NCBI RefSeq assembly: GCF_900109525.1
Contig: NZ_FOAN01000001.1
Location: forward strand, 682,001 to 746,000
DNA from: Allobosea lupini
Lineage (GTDB): Bacteria > Pseudomonadota > Alphaproteobacteria > Rhizobiales > Beijerinckiaceae
Direction: 5' to 3'
DNA length: 64,000 nt
How positions within the stretch are numbered: position 1 is the stretch's first letter; each line of letters opens with the position of its first letter. The translations under genes and the position numbers were made by a program. Shown piece by piece: positions 24,702-33,270 of the stretch. Below the pieces are notes generated by a model, which saw nothing but the letters and a program-made list of their open reading frames with translations, had not been told where the DNA came from and searched no databases.

Positions 24702-25442
24702 TCAGGCGCTGCCCGGTTTGGCGGCCTCACCCCTCTCCTTCAAGGCCGCGACGAGCCCCGACAAGCCGTTGCGGACATGCTCGCGCAGGCGCTGGCTTGC
24801 CAGCGCGGCGTCGCCGGCGGTGAGCGCCGCCAGGATCTGCTCATGCTCCTGGATCGCCATCTTCCAGCGCTTCGGCCAGAGATTGGATGAATAGCGGGCG
24901 CGGTCGACCCGGAGCGCCAGCAACTCCCAGATCCAGAGCAGGACCGGATTGCCGGCGAGCTCGACAATGCGGCGGTGGAAGGCTTTGTTGGCCTCGAAAT
25001 AGCCCGGCAGCTCGTCGCGGGTGTGATGCAGCATCATCCGGTAGTGCAGCATGCCGATCTCGGCGACGGCCTCATCGGTGGCGCGCGCTGCGGCGAGCTC
25101 GCCGGCCAAGCCCTCGATCGTCGAGACGACATCGATCAGCGCCTCGATCTCGCCGACATCGAGCTCGGCGACGACGGACGACTTGTTCGGCAGCGCGCGC
25201 AGCAGACCGTCCTGCGTCAATGTCTTGATCGCCTCGCGCACCGGCGTGCGCGAGACGCCGAGCTGGAGGCAGAGCTCGCGCTCGTTCAGCTTCGCTCCCG
25301 GCGCGAGCGCGCCCGTGACGATCAGATTACGCAATTGCGCAACCGTGCTGCCGTGCAGGGCGCCTTTGCGCCGGCCCGGCTCGGGCTGTGGAACCTTGGC
25401 GAGAAGCGCTGCGAGCGGGGTCGTGTCGGCCGGACTATCCAT
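24702..25442 (-). CDS. GntR-family regulator, FadR/FCD type
   Basis: A 246-residue transcription factor. The N-terminal winged helix (TVAQLRNLIVTGALAPGAKLNERELCLQLGVSRTPVREAIKTLTQDGLL, about residues 32-80) is followed by an FCD all-helical effector domain with the metal-binding pattern D/H (EIGMLHYRMMLHH, FHRRIVELAGN, EHEQILAAL). It sits between the CoA-transferase operon and the divergent cyclase operon. A 22-bp palindrome lies in its own promoter region, and a nearly identical one precedes the other operon, so it is the likely repressor of both and of itself. The effector is probably a pathway carboxylate. Confidence 0.92.
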   Translation of the reverse strand: MDSPADTTPLAALLAKVPQPEPGRRKGALHGSTVAQLRNLIVTGALAPGAKLNERELCLQLGVSRTPVREAIKTLTQDGLLRALPNKSSVVAELDVGEIEALIDVVSTIEGLAGELAAARATDEAVAEIGMLHYRMMLHHTRDELPGYFEANKAFHRRIVELAGNPVLLWIWELLALRVDRARYSSNLWPKRWKMAIQEHEQILAALTAGDAALASQRLREHVRNGLSGLVAALKERGEAAKPGSA

Positions 25443-25479
25443 GACGCTCTGTATATCGCGTGGCCGCTCCGCTGTCGAA

Positions 25480-25501
25480 AAATTCTTGCATACAAGAATT
25501 T
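25480..25501. promoter_or_regulatory. GntR/FCD operator candidate 2
   Basis: AAATTCTTG-CATA-CAAGAATTT, perfect 9-bp arms. It lies between the divergent regulator and cyclase genes, 37 bp from the regulator ATG, fitting autoregulation plus control of the cyclase-TRAP operon. The core matches operator candidate 1 at 11 of 12 bases. Confidence 0.75.
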
Positions 25502-25561
25502 CGACCTCTAGAACGGAGCCGCCGGGTTGCCGGCGTCCCTTTCCGCAATCCGGACAGCGTC

Positions 25562-26233
25562 ATGCACATCGTCGACCTTTCCATGCCGATCGCGCCGCAT
25601 TTCCGCTGGCCGGTGGAGCTTTCGATCAAGGGCGACATCGCGGCGGGCGACCAGTTCCGGGTCTCGAAGATCAACGGTCCCTGCCATGGCTTCTCGCATG
25701 TCGACGCCGCCGCGCATTTCGTCGCCGGAGCGCCGACGATCGAGGCGACGCCGCTCAGCCAGGTGGTCGGCCCCTGCCGAGTGCTCGATCTGAGTGCGCG
25801 CCCGGCCAATCAGCCGATCGGCCCCGAGCATCTCGCCGCCGCCGATCCCGGCGGGGCCGATGGCGAGATCCTGCTGCTGGCGACGCAGTGGAACGACCGG
25901 CGCGATTACAACGATAAGAGCTTCTGGACTGAAGCACCCTGGCTGACGCTGGAGGCAGCGCAGTGGCTGGCGCAGCGCAAGCCGAGCGCCGTCGCTTTCG
26001 ACTTCCCGCAGGACTACCCGATCCGGCTCCTGCTCGAAGGCAAGGAGGTGCCAAAGCCCGAGCATGTGACGCACCATGTCCTGCTCAGCCATGGCGTCAC
26101 GCTGATCGAATACGTCGTCAACACCAGCAAGCTGACGGCGCCGCGCAACCTGTTCTCGGCGGCGCCGCTGCTGATCCCGAACGCCGACGGCGCCCCTGCC
26201 CGCATCTACGCCATCGAGGGCCTAGCCGTCTGA
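25562..26233 (+). CDS. cyclase/kynurenine-formamidase-like metal hydrolase
   Basis: A 223-residue member of the putative cyclase family (PF04199), metal-dependent hydrolases that include kynurenine formamidase and isatin hydrolase. The metal motif is GFSHVDAAAHF near residues 42-52 (family pattern H-x-x-x-D-x-x-x-H). The second conserved block is FDFPQDYP, and the C-terminal half has THHVLLSHGVTLIEYVVN with the other metal and acid-base residues. The ATG at 25562 gives the standard MHIVDLSMPI N-terminus. It is first gene of the operon that runs through to the TRAP transporter. It probably opens a lactone or amide ring. Confidence 0.88.
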   Translation: MHIVDLSMPIAPHFRWPVELSIKGDIAAGDQFRVSKINGPCHGFSHVDAAAHFVAGAPTIEATPLSQVVGPCRVLDLSARPANQPIGPEHLAAADPGGADGEILLLATQWNDRRDYNDKSFWTEAPWLTLEAAQWLAQRKPSAVAFDFPQDYPIRLLLEGKEVPKPEHVTHHVLLSHGVTLIEYVVNTSKLTAPRNLFSAAPLLIPNADGAPARIYAIEGLAV

Positions 26234-26272
26234 CGGCCGCCGCCCTGCCCAGCTCGAACGAAAGCGACACCA

Positions 26273-27670
26273 GTGAACATCGAGAACCTGTTCGCGCTGA
26301 AGCCCAGCGCGCCCGATCGCGTCATCTCCGCTGCTTTGGTCGGCGCCGGCGAGTTCGGCGCGAGCTTTATCGGCCAGGCCCGCCGCGCGCCGCATATCGA
26401 GCCGCGCGTCGTCTGCGACCTCGACATCGGCCGCGCCCGCAAGGCCGCGCTCGCCGGCGGGCTCGACGAGAGCGAGATCGTCGACTGCCATAGCGGTACC
26501 GAGGCCAAGGCGGCACTCGATCGCGGGCTGGTCGCGCTGATCGGCGATGCCGCCCATCTCGAAGGCCTGCCCGTCGATGTCGTCGTCGAGGCGACCGGAG
26601 ACCCGGAAGGCGCGGCGATGACCGCGCTCGCCGCGATCGAGGCCGGCCGCCATCTCGTCATGGTGACCAAGGAAGCCGAATGCATCATCGGCCCGATCCT
26701 GGCGCATCGCGCCCGGCTGAAGGGCGTCGTGCATACTCCGGTCGACGGCGACCAGCCGAGCCTGCTGATCGGCCTGATCGGCTGGGCCCGCATGCTCGGG
26801 CTGCCGATTGTCGCCGCCGGCAAGTCGTCTGAATCCGATTTCGTCTGGGATTCTGAGGCCGGCACGGTCACGGCCTGGGAAAAGGCCGTTCCGGCCGCCG
26901 ATTTCGCGGCGGCGTTCGGCAAGCTCGGCAACGATCCGCTCAGCCTGCTCGACGCCCGCGCCAAGCTGCCCTTCCCGCGCGCCACGGTGCCGGATCTCTG
27001 CGAGATGGGCATCGTCGCCAACCATACCGGGCTGATGCCGGACGTGGCCGCGATGCATGCACCGATCGCTCGCACCACCGAGCTGCCGAGCCTGTTCCGC
27101 CCGGCGGCCGAGGGCGGCCTGCTCTCGGGAATCGGCCGGGTCGACATGTTCAACTGCTTGCGACGGCCGGACGAGCTCTCCTTCGCCGGCGGCGTCTTCG
27201 TCATCGCCGAGACGCCTGACCTCGCCACCGGCAAGCTCTTTGCCGGCAAGGGCATCCCCTGCTCGCCGGATGGCCGCTACGTCCTGCTGCACAATCCTGT
27301 GCACCTGCTCGGGGCGGAGGCGCCGATGTCGGCGCTCTCGGCCGCCCTGCTCGGCCAGTCGACAGGCGGTGCCGAGGTCCTTCCGCGCGTCGACCTGACG
27401 GCGCGGGCGAGCCGCGACCTCGAGCCCGGCGAGACGCTGACCATGGGCTATCGCCATGTCATCGAGGGGCTGGAGCCGCAACTGACGCCGGCCCGTCCGC
27501 TCGGGCCGAGCGAGCCCGTCCCCTATTACCTCACCGCTGGCCGACCGGTGGTGCGCAAGGTCGCCTGCGGCGCGGTCGTCACCTGCGCCGACATCGCGCT
27601 CGACGAAAGCACGACCCTGGTTCGCCTGCGCCGCGAGCAGGATGCGCTGTTCAACCCCGGCGCGCTTTGA
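26273..27670 (+). CDS. COG4091 (homoserine-dehydrogenase-like/SAF) oxidoreductase
   Basis: A 465-residue protein. Residues 15-150 are a Rossmann NAD(P) domain (ISAALVGAGEFGASFIGQARR; DVVVEATGDPEGAA; VMVTKEAECIIGP), and the middle is a homoserine-dehydrogenase-like catalytic domain. The last 90 residues form a SAF domain (PRVDLTARASRDLEPGETLTMGYRH). This is the COG4091 family; Brucella abortus DRL, an alternative 1-deoxyxylulose-5-phosphate reductoisomerase, belongs there, but most members are uncharacterised. The start is GTG at 26273. The gene lies within a catabolic operon, which argues for a sugar-acid or branched polyol substrate rather than isoprenoid synthesis. Confidence 0.85.
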   Translation: MNIENLFALKPSAPDRVISAALVGAGEFGASFIGQARRAPHIEPRVVCDLDIGRARKAALAGGLDESEIVDCHSGTEAKAALDRGLVALIGDAAHLEGLPVDVVVEATGDPEGAAMTALAAIEAGRHLVMVTKEAECIIGPILAHRARLKGVVHTPVDGDQPSLLIGLIGWARMLGLPIVAAGKSSESDFVWDSEAGTVTAWEKAVPAADFAAAFGKLGNDPLSLLDARAKLPFPRATVPDLCEMGIVANHTGLMPDVAAMHAPIARTTELPSLFRPAAEGGLLSGIGRVDMFNCLRRPDELSFAGGVFVIAETPDLATGKLFAGKGIPCSPDGRYVLLHNPVHLLGAEAPMSALSAALLGQSTGGAEVLPRVDLTARASRDLEPGETLTMGYRHVIEGLEPQLTPARPLGPSEPVPYYLTAGRPVVRKVACGAVVTCADIALDESTTLVRLRREQDALFNPGAL

Positions 27671-27686
27671 CTTTGCGGCAACATTC

Positions 27687-27701
27687 TGTATGCAGCATAC
27701 A
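27687..27701. promoter_or_regulatory. GntR/FCD operator candidate 3
   Basis: TGTATGC-A-GCATACA, a perfect 15-bp palindrome 136 bp before the amidohydrolase start. It shares the TGTATGCA octamer with operator candidate 2 but has a different centre, so it is less certain. Confidence 0.5.
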
Positions 27702-27836
27702 ACACTCAGATAGAACTAATCGCGGCGGGCGACCGCTGAGGAAACGATCGGGAGGCAGGGGATGACGGGCGCGAGCACCGGACCGGCCGGGTACAGCCCG
27801 AACCACATCTGCCTTCCGCCGCAGCGGAGCTGAGCC

Positions 27837-28805
27837 ATGGTGGCCAGCTCCGACCAGCGCGCCCGCTTCCTCGCCTCCGGCGCCGATGACGACCTGCCGA
27901 TCATCGACGCCCACCACCATTTCTTCGACCTCGCCCGCAATTATCACCCTTGGCTGAGCGACCATCCTGTCGCCTTCCGCTATGGCGACTACAGTGCGAT
28001 CAAGCGCGACTTCATGCCGGCCGATTATCGCCGCGCCACCACTGGTCATCTCGTCGTCGGCAGCGTGCTGATGGAAGGCGAATGGGACCCGCGCGATCCG
28101 ATCGGCGAAATGCGCTGGGCTTCCGAGGTCGCGCGCGAGCACGACCTGCCGAGTGCTGCGATCGGCCAGATCTGGCTCGATCGCGACGATGTCGGCGAGG
28201 TCGTCGCGGCCTATAGCGAGATGCCGCTGGTCCGCAGCGTCCGGCACAAGCCCAAGGCCCTACCCCGCGCGGATTATCGGCCGGATTTCGCCGCGCCGGG
28301 CTCGATGCGTGATCAAAAGTGGCGCGACGGCTATGCCCTGCTGGCGGGCGCCGGGCTCAGCTTCGACCTGCAGACGCCCTGGTGGCATCTGGGTGAGGCC
28401 GCCGAGCTCGCTCGCGATTTCCCGGATACCACCATCATCCTCAACCATGCCGGCTTGCCAGCCGATCGCGGCCCCGAGGGCCTTTCAGCCTGGCAGGCTG
28501 CGCTGGAACGGCTGGCGCGCGAGCCCAATGTCGTCGCCAAGATCTCCGGCATCGGCGTGCCCGGGCAGGCCTGGACGCTTGAGCTGCAGGCACCGGTGAT
28601 CGAGGGCGTAATCTCGGCCTTCAGCGCCGAACGCTGCGCTTTTGCGAGCAATTTCCCGGTCGACAGCCTCTGCGCCTCGTTCGGCACGATCTTCGACGTG
28701 TTCAAGGCGGCGGTCAGCGAGCGGCCGGCGATCGAACGCCTCGCACTGTTCCACGACAACGCCGCGCGCTGGTACGGGCTCGCTGGCAACGGAGCGACAC
28801 CATGA
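27837..28805 (+). CDS. amidohydrolase (PDC-lactonase-like)
   Basis: A 322-residue TIM-barrel metal hydrolase of the amidohydrolase-2 group, which includes 2-pyrone-4,6-dicarboxylate lactonase and L-fucono/rhamnono-lactonases. The metal motif IIDAHHHFFD is near residue 22. VGSVLMEGEW, VRSVRHKP, FDLQTPWWHLGEAAELARDFPDTTIILNHAG and the C-terminal CAFASNFPVDSL with the conserved acid match the family. It is probably a lactonase acting before or after the dehydrogenases of this island. It overlaps the TRAP small permease by ATGA. Confidence 0.9.
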   Translation: MVASSDQRARFLASGADDDLPIIDAHHHFFDLARNYHPWLSDHPVAFRYGDYSAIKRDFMPADYRRATTGHLVVGSVLMEGEWDPRDPIGEMRWASEVAREHDLPSAAIGQIWLDRDDVGEVVAAYSEMPLVRSVRHKPKALPRADYRPDFAAPGSMRDQKWRDGYALLAGAGLSFDLQTPWWHLGEAAELARDFPDTTIILNHAGLPADRGPEGLSAWQAALERLAREPNVVAKISGIGVPGQAWTLELQAPVIEGVISAFSAERCAFASNFPVDSLCASFGTIFDVFKAAVSERPAIERLALFHDNAARWYGLAGNGATP

Positions 28806-29347
28806 GATTGCGCGCCCTGCTCCTGCGCCTGACCGAGGACGTGCTGATCGCCGGCTTTGTCGTGATGATCGCGATGGTCTTCGGCAATGTCGTGCTGCGC
28901 TATGCCTTCAGCTCCGGCATCATCTCCTCGGAGGAATTGTCGCGTCTGATCTTCGTCTGGCTGACCTTCGGCGGTGCCTTCCTGGTGGCGAAGGACGGCC
29001 AGCATCTCGGCATGACCACCGTCGTCACCATGCTCGGCCGCAATGGCCGCTGGTGGTGCCGGCTCGCAGTCGAGGCGCTGTCGCTGCTCTGCATGGGCAT
29101 GCTCGTTGTCGGCTGCTGGCAGCAGGGCGTGATCAATATCGAGAACCACCAGCCGGTCACCGGCGTGCCCGTCGCGGTGACCTATCTCGCCGGGCTGGTC
29201 GGCGGCATCGGCATCGGCGCGCTCAACCTGATCGCGCTGGCGCGGCTGCTGACCGGCCGCATGCCGGATGACGAGCTCGTCGTCGGGGCGGAATCGGAAG
29301 AGCTCACCGCCTTCGAGAACCAGCAGGCGGCGGAGAAGCGCTCGTGA
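28802..29347 (+). CDS. TRAP transporter small permease (DctQ-like)
   Basis: DctQ-type small membrane subunit, 181 residues, four predicted membrane helices. LLRLTEDVLIAGFVVMIAMVFGNVVLRY...SSEELSRLIFVWLTFGGAFL is the family signature. The four-residue overlap with the lactonase-like gene before it and the GTGA overlap with the large permease after it show one coupled operon. TRAP systems use the sodium or proton gradient to import carboxylates; the substrate follows from the neighbouring acid-degrading genes. Confidence 0.93.
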   Translation: MRLRALLLRLTEDVLIAGFVVMIAMVFGNVVLRYAFSSGIISSEELSRLIFVWLTFGGAFLVAKDGQHLGMTTVVTMLGRNGRWWCRLAVEALSLLCMGMLVVGCWQQGVINIENHQPVTGVPVAVTYLAGLVGGIGIGALNLIALARLLTGRMPDDELVVGAESEELTAFENQQAAEKRS

Positions 29348-30627
29348 CCGTCTTCATCTTCCTGGGCTCGCTGATCGGGGCGATGGCGCTCGGCATGCCG
29401 ATCGCGATGGCGCTGCTGGTCTGCGGCGTCGCGCTGATGCTGCAGCTCGGCACCTTCGACTCCCAGATCCTGGCGCAGAACTTGATCGGCGGCGCCGATT
29501 CCTTCCCGCTGATGGCGGTGCCCTTCTTCATGCTCGCGGGCGAGCTGATGAATGCCGGCGGCCTGTCGCGCCGGATCATCGCGCTGGCGGTGACGCTGGT
29601 CGGCCATGTCCGCGGCGGGCTCGGCTATGTCGCGGTGCTGGCGGCGCTGGTGATGGCGAGCATTTCCGGCTCGGCCGTCGCCGACACCGCCGCGCTCGCG
29701 GCGATCCTGCTGCCGATGATGAAGCAGGCCGGCTACAACCTGCCGCGCGCCGCCGGGCTGATCTCGGCTGGCGGCATCATCGCCCCGGTGATCCCGCCCT
29801 CGATCGGCTTCGTCGTCTTCGGCGTCGCCGCCGGCGTCTCGATCACGCGGCTGTTCATCGCCGGCATCGTGCCAGGCATCCTGATGGGCCTCGCGCTGCT
29901 GATCACCTGGTACATCGTCGCCCGCGACGAGCCGGCCGCCCGCGTCCAGAGAGCCAGTATTCGCGAGATCGGGCATGCGGTGATCGACGGGCTCTGGGCG
30001 CTCGGCCTGCCCGTCCTGATCATCGGCGGCATGAAAGCCGGCATGTTCACTCCGACGGAAGCGGCAGTGGTCGCCGCGGTCTATGCCGCCTTCGTCGGCG
30101 GCTTCATCTATCGCGAACTGAAGCTGGAGGATCTGCGCCCGGCCTTGCTCGCGGCGCTGAAGACCTCGGCGGCCGTGATGTTCCTGGTCGCGGCGGCGAT
30201 GGTTTCGGCCTGGCTGATCACCATCGCCGACATTCCGGCACAGGTCTCCAGCCTGCTCGGCCCGTTGATCGACAACAAGACGCTGCTGATGCTGGCGATG
30301 ATGTTCCTCGTCGTCGTCGTCGGCACGGCGCTCGATTTCATCCCGACCGTGCTGATCCTGACGCCGGTGCTGATGCCGATCGTCAAGCAGGCCGGAATCG
30401 ACCCGGTCTATTTCGGCGTGATGTTCATCATCAACAACGCCATCGGCCTGCTGACCCCGCCGGTCGGCACGGTGCTCAACGTCGTCTGCGCCGTCGGCCG
30501 CATCCCGATGGACAAGGTCATTCGCGGCGTCATGCCGTTCCTGCTGGCGCAGCTCGCCGTGCTGCTGCTGCTGATCTTCGTGCCGGAAATCGTCACGGTC
30601 CCGGCGCGCTGGCTCTACGGGCGCTGA
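29344..30627 (+). CDS. TRAP transporter large permease (DctM-like)
   Basis: DctM-type large membrane subunit, 427 residues with about twelve helices. The family signatures FVVFGVAAGVSITRLFIAGIVPGI and the repeated SGSAVADTAAL and PVGTVLNVVCAVG loops are present. The start is GTG at 29344, overlapping the small-permease stop. It works with the small subunit and the periplasmic binding protein encoded 39 bp downstream. Confidence 0.95.
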   Translation: MTVFIFLGSLIGAMALGMPIAMALLVCGVALMLQLGTFDSQILAQNLIGGADSFPLMAVPFFMLAGELMNAGGLSRRIIALAVTLVGHVRGGLGYVAVLAALVMASISGSAVADTAALAAILLPMMKQAGYNLPRAAGLISAGGIIAPVIPPSIGFVVFGVAAGVSITRLFIAGIVPGILMGLALLITWYIVARDEPAARVQRASIREIGHAVIDGLWALGLPVLIIGGMKAGMFTPTEAAVVAAVYAAFVGGFIYRELKLEDLRPALLAALKTSAAVMFLVAAAMVSAWLITIADIPAQVSSLLGPLIDNKTLLMLAMMFLVVVVGTALDFIPTVLILTPVLMPIVKQAGIDPVYFGVMFIINNAIGLLTPPVGTVLNVVCAVGRIPMDKVIRGVMPFLLAQLAVLLLLIFVPEIVTVPARWLYGR

Positions 30628-30666
30628 CCGCGCCCGCCCATACGACAACACAGGGAGGAGACGCTC

Positions 30667-31662
30667 ATGACCATCACCCGCAGGACCGCCCTCACCGGCG
30701 CTGGCGCCGGCATCGCCCTCTTCGCCATCGGCCGCCCGGCCCTGGCGCAGGCGACGAAGCTGCGCTTCGCCCATCCGCATCCCGAAGCCGACAGCTGGCA
30801 CAAGGCGGCGCTGCTCTTCGCCGAGCAGGTCAAGGCCAAGAGCCAGGGCCGCTACGAGGTCCAGGTCTTCCCGAACGGCGCGCTCGGCTCGGACGCGCAG
30901 ACGATCAGCGCGGTGCGCGGCGGTTCGCTCGACATCTGCCTGACCGGCAACCCGTTCTTCACCGGCCTCGCGCCGAAGCTGAACGTGCTCGACCTGCCCT
31001 TCCTGATCCAGAGCCGCAAGCACGCGGCGGCCGTGATGGACGGCCCGATCGGCGATGGCCTGCGCAAGGAACTCGAAGGCTCGAACCTGAAGGCGCTCGC
31101 CACCTGGGAGATCGGCTGGCGCAACCTGACCAACAACCGCCGCCCGGTCGTGACCGCCAACGACCTCAAGGGCCTGAAGATCCGCACCACGCCGAACCCG
31201 GCCCATATCAAGGCCTTCCAGTTGCTCGGCGCCATCCCGACGCCAATGGCCTTCACCGAGCTCTTCACCGCGCTGGAGACCGGCACTGTCGACGGCCAGG
31301 AGAACCCGGTGACGCTGATCCTCAACGCCAAGTTCAACGAGGTGCAGAAGCATCTCTCGCTGACGCGCCACGCCTTCACCACCGGCCCGGTCGTGATGAA
31401 CAAGGGCAAGTTCGACGCGATGCCGGCCGACATCCAGCAACTGCTCGCCTCGATCGCCCTCGAATGCGCCGGCATCCAGCGCAAGATGAACGAGGACACG
31501 GAAGGCTCGAGCCTCGACGCGCTGAAGAAGGCCGGCATGCAGGCGGTCGAGAATCCCGATCGCGATTCCTTCGCCAAGGTCGTCACCGCCGAGGTCGAGA
31601 AGGAGTTTGTCGGCAAGTACGGCAGCGACGTGCTGGACGCGATCAAGAAGACTGCGGTCTGA
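30667..31662 (+). CDS. TRAP transporter solute-binding protein (DctP-like)
   Basis: A 331-residue periplasmic binding protein of the DctP family. The signal sequence MTITRRTALTGAGAGIALFAIGRPALAQ has a twin-arginine pair and ends near residue 28, so Tat export is possible. The mature protein has LRFAHPHPEADSWHKAALLFAEQVKAKSQGRYEVQVFPNGALG and the carboxylate-clamping Arg in GLKIRTTPNPAHIKAFQLLGAIPTPM. It closes the catabolic island operon; a palindromic repeat at 31681 follows. Confidence 0.94.
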   Translation: MTITRRTALTGAGAGIALFAIGRPALAQATKLRFAHPHPEADSWHKAALLFAEQVKAKSQGRYEVQVFPNGALGSDAQTISAVRGGSLDICLTGNPFFTGLAPKLNVLDLPFLIQSRKHAAAVMDGPIGDGLRKELEGSNLKALATWEIGWRNLTNNRRPVVTANDLKGLKIRTTPNPAHIKAFQLLGAIPTPMAFTELFTALETGTVDGQENPVTLILNAKFNEVQKHLSLTRHAFTTGPVVMNKGKFDAMPADIQQLLASIALECAGIQRKMNEDTEGSSLDALKKAGMQAVENPDRDSFAKVVTAEVEKEFVGKYGSDVLDAIKKTAV

Positions 31663-31680
31663 GGGCCCACGCCTCGACAC

Positions 31681-31773
31681 CGTCATGCTCGCCCTTGTGG
31701 CGAGCATCCACGTGCTGAACACCGCATTGTGTCCAAACAGGCGTGGATGGTCGGGACAAGCCCGACCATGACG
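31681..31773 (+). repeat. cloverleaf-like intergenic repeat, copy 1
   Basis: A 93-bp element with CGTCATG/CATGACG ends, an internal GCTCGCC/GGCGAGC hairpin, an ATCCACG/CGTGGAT stem and a GTCGGG/CCCGAC hairpin. It is nearly identical to the element at 41077. It follows the TRAP operon and could serve as a transcription or mRNA-end structure. The rest of the 282-bp gap up to 31945 holds nothing I recognise. Confidence 0.85.
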
Positions 31774-31944
31774 CGCTCGACAGGCAGGAGAGCAATCCTC
31801 CCTATCTCACAGCCCCGGGAGACGATTTTGGCGCAGCTGTCGACCTAGAGAGAACGTTGTCGGCTTTTTGCGCGGCGCCATGGCGCAGCGACGGACTCAG
31901 GCATAGCTCAGCCTCCACTGAGCAACCGCCTGCCGAGGCCAGCC

Positions 31945-33270
31945 ATGACGACTGCGCGCCAGCTTCACTTGGGGGCCTTCATGCGCCCCGTCAGCATCCA
32001 TACCGGCGCCTGGCGCTATCCCGGCGCCTATCCCGATGCGAACTTCAATTTCGGTCACCTCAAGCGCTTCGCGCAAAAGCTGGAGGCCGGCAAGTTCGAC
32101 GCCTTCTTCATGGCCGACCATCTCGCCGTGCTGAACATGCCGGTCGAGGCCCTGAAGCGCAGCCATACCGTGACCTCGTTCGAGCCGTTCACCCTGCTCT
32201 CGGCGCTCGCCGGCGCGACCGAGCGGATCGGCCTCGTCGCCACCGCCTCGACAACCTTCGACGCGCCCTATCACATCGCCCGACGCTTCGCCTCGCTCGA
32301 CCATATCAGCGGTGGCCGCGCCGGCTGGAACATCGTCACCACCTCGAACCCGGACGCCGCGCTGAATTTCGGCCTCGACGCCGAGGTCGACCACGGCGAA
32401 CGCTATGACCGGGCACGCGAGTTCTACGATGTCGTCACCGGACTATGGGATTCCTTCGCCGACGACGCCTTCATCCGCGACCGCGAGAGCGGACTTTATT
32501 TCGACCCGGATAAAATGCGGCGGCTCGATCACAAGGGCGAGCATCTCTCGGTGCGCGGGCCGCTCAACATCGCAAGACCACCGCAGGGCTGGCCGGTGAT
32601 CGTCCAGGCCGGCGCCTCGGAACCCGGCCGCCAGCTTGCCGCCGAGACGGCCGAGGTCGTGTTCGCCGCGCATGGCACGCTCGCGGCCGGCCAGGCCTTC
32701 TATGCCGATGTGAAAGGCCGGATGGAGCAGGCCGGCCGCAATCCCGACCACCTGAAGATTCTGCCCGGCGTGCTGACCGTGGTCGGCGACAGCGTCGAGG
32801 AAGCGCGCGAGAAGCGGGCGCTGCTCGATTCCTTCGTGCACTATGACAGCGCCATCGCCTCGCTTTCGATCGCGCTCGGCCATGACGCGACCGGCTTCGA
32901 TCCGGACGGCCCGCTTCCCGAGATTCCCGAGACCAACCACAGCAAGAGCGGCCGCGAGCGGACGATCGCGCTCGCCCGCCGCGAGAACCTGACCGTCCGG
33001 CAACTCGCCCAGCGCCTTGGCGGCTATGGCGGGCTCGCCTTCGTCGGCACGCCGAAGACGATCGCCGACGAGATGGAGCAATGGCTCACCGAGCGCGGCA
33101 GCGACGGCTTCAACGTGATGTTCCCCTATCTGCCGGAGGGGCTCAACGACTTCGTCGACAAGGTCGTGCCCGAATTGCAGCGACGCGGCCTGTTCCGCCG
33201 GGAGTATCAGGGGCCGACGCTGCGCGACCATCTCGGCCTGCCGCGGCCGGCCAACCGGCATTTCGCCTGA
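31945..33270 (+). CDS. LLM-class flavin-dependent monooxygenase (NtaA/SnaA/DszA family)
   Basis: A 441-residue FMNH2-dependent monooxygenase of the two-component nitrilotriacetate/dibenzothiophene-sulfone/pristinamycin family. Indicators are LHLGAFMRPVSIHTGAWRYPGAYPDANFNF, the FDAFFMADHLAV strand, SGGRAGWNIVTTSNPDAALNFG, PVIVQAGASEPGRQLAAETAEVVF and the C-terminal DGFNVMFPYLPEGLNDFVDKVVPELQRRG. It needs a partner flavin reductase, not encoded nearby. It is a single gene; the substrate is an unknown organosulfur or amine compound. Confidence 0.92.
   Translation: MTTARQLHLGAFMRPVSIHTGAWRYPGAYPDANFNFGHLKRFAQKLEAGKFDAFFMADHLAVLNMPVEALKRSHTVTSFEPFTLLSALAGATERIGLVATASTTFDAPYHIARRFASLDHISGGRAGWNIVTTSNPDAALNFGLDAEVDHGERYDRAREFYDVVTGLWDSFADDAFIRDRESGLYFDPDKMRRLDHKGEHLSVRGPLNIARPPQGWPVIVQAGASEPGRQLAAETAEVVFAAHGTLAAGQAFYADVKGRMEQAGRNPDHLKILPGVLTVVGDSVEEAREKRALLDSFVHYDSAIASLSIALGHDATGFDPDGPLPEIPETNHSKSGRERTIALARRENLTVRQLAQRLGGYGGLAFVGTPKTIADEMEQWLTERGSDGFNVMFPYLPEGLNDFVDKVVPELQRRGLFRREYQGPTLRDHLGLPRPANRHFA

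Noticed and set aside
29182..31722. An 846-residue open frame on the minus strand across the TRAP genes
   Set aside because: Fully antisense to three recognisable TRAP genes; low-complexity and no motif.
31681..31773. tRNA gene at the cloverleaf-like repeat
   Set aside because: Stem lengths and loops do not fit a tRNA: no T-loop GTTCGA, no CCA-adjacent acceptor pairing, and a near copy lies at 41077.
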